From an uncultured Clostridia bacterium (GTDB lineage Bacteria > Bacillota > Clostridia > Christensenellales > Borkfalkiaceae): a DNA stretch of 43,372 nucleotides. The stretch lies in assembly GCA_944328495.1 (NCBI GenBank), contig CALVHR010000016.1:1-43372 (forward strand), in the 5' to 3' direction. Shown piece after piece: positions 43,292 through 43,372 of this stretch; the stretch's first letter is position 1; every line of letters starts with the position of its first letter. Both the position numbers and the translations under genes were made by a program. The notes below the pieces were generated by a model that saw only the letters and a list, made by a program, of their open reading frames with translations, was not told where the DNA came from and did no database searches.

Positions 43292-43372
43292 GTTGTTTCC
43301 TCCTTGTATAATAAATTAAAGATTTGAATTAAAAAGTATTGCTTATCCCATAGCCTCTATGAGATAATATTC

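Noticed and set aside
1-43372. CRISPR arrays, tRNA or rRNA genes, complete insertion sequences
   Set aside because: I looked for regularly spaced repeats, cloverleaf-like blocks and transposase motifs and saw none that could be supported.

Overview
The window reads as an anaerobic, low-to-mid GC Gram-positive bacterium, most likely a gut Clostridia-type Bacillota. The reasons are strong Shine-Dalgarno starts, many lipobox signal peptides, binding-protein sugar ABC systems without a local ATPase, CxxC and Listeria-Bacteroides-repeat surface proteins, and fragments of a Clostridia-type integrative element at the right edge. This is inference; no rRNA, tRNA or CRISPR was seen.

Region 1 (1-381) is non-coding. 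It holds two long hairpins that close the first operon and a near-consensus promoter firing leftwards off the edge. Region 2 (382-23218, all minus) is an intact, tightly packed glycan-utilisation operon. From promoter to end it encodes an Ig-like surface lipoprotein, a solute-binding lipoprotein, two sugar permeases, a secreted six-hairpin-type lipoprotein, a cytoplasmic GH38 alpha-mannosidase, a cytoplasmic GH3 enzyme, and two very large surface lipoproteins of 1282 and 2004 residues. The last carries a GH28-like beta-helix. The two giants share a repeating tail made of a spacer module and a cysteine-rich CxCGGxD module that I do not recognise; it is the best candidate for something undescribed. 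A divergent AraC regulator (23419-24258) shares a compact, overlapping promoter region with this operon.

Region 3 (24259-24925) is a non-coding gap with a terminator, hairpins, a tandem repeat and a promoter for a second AraC regulator (24926-25708).

Region 4 (25732-40554, all minus, visibly more AT-rich) is a second operon driven by a strong promoter at 40525-40554. It combines glycoside-cleaving genes (GH65 fragments, a lyase-like protein, GH1) with a redox set: a D-2-hydroxyacid dehydrogenase fragment, a mutarotase-like protein, an Fe-S/flavin old-yellow-enzyme relative, an SDR, an FrdA-like flavoprotein and two Gfo/Idh/MocA oxidoreductases. An SGNH esterase and a broken alpha/beta hydrolase complete it. 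The content suggests uptake-independent breakdown of a small glycoside with redox chemistry on the sugar or the aglycone. Several genes are broken: a dehydrogenase::GH65 chimera plus frameshift, an internally deleted hydrolase, and a lyase gene with a frameshift and a TGA at a tryptophan position.

Region 5 (40607-43291, minus) holds a small lipoprotein, a membrane-anchored repeat protein, a headless Listeria-Bacteroides-repeat fragment, a truncated ArdA-like antirestriction gene and a DUF6075-like gene. It looks like an integrative-element remnant butted against surface-protein debris. The density of lesions from 27 to 42 kb, against none in the first 23 kb, points to decay by deletion or to assembly error; this matters for any functional reading of that half.
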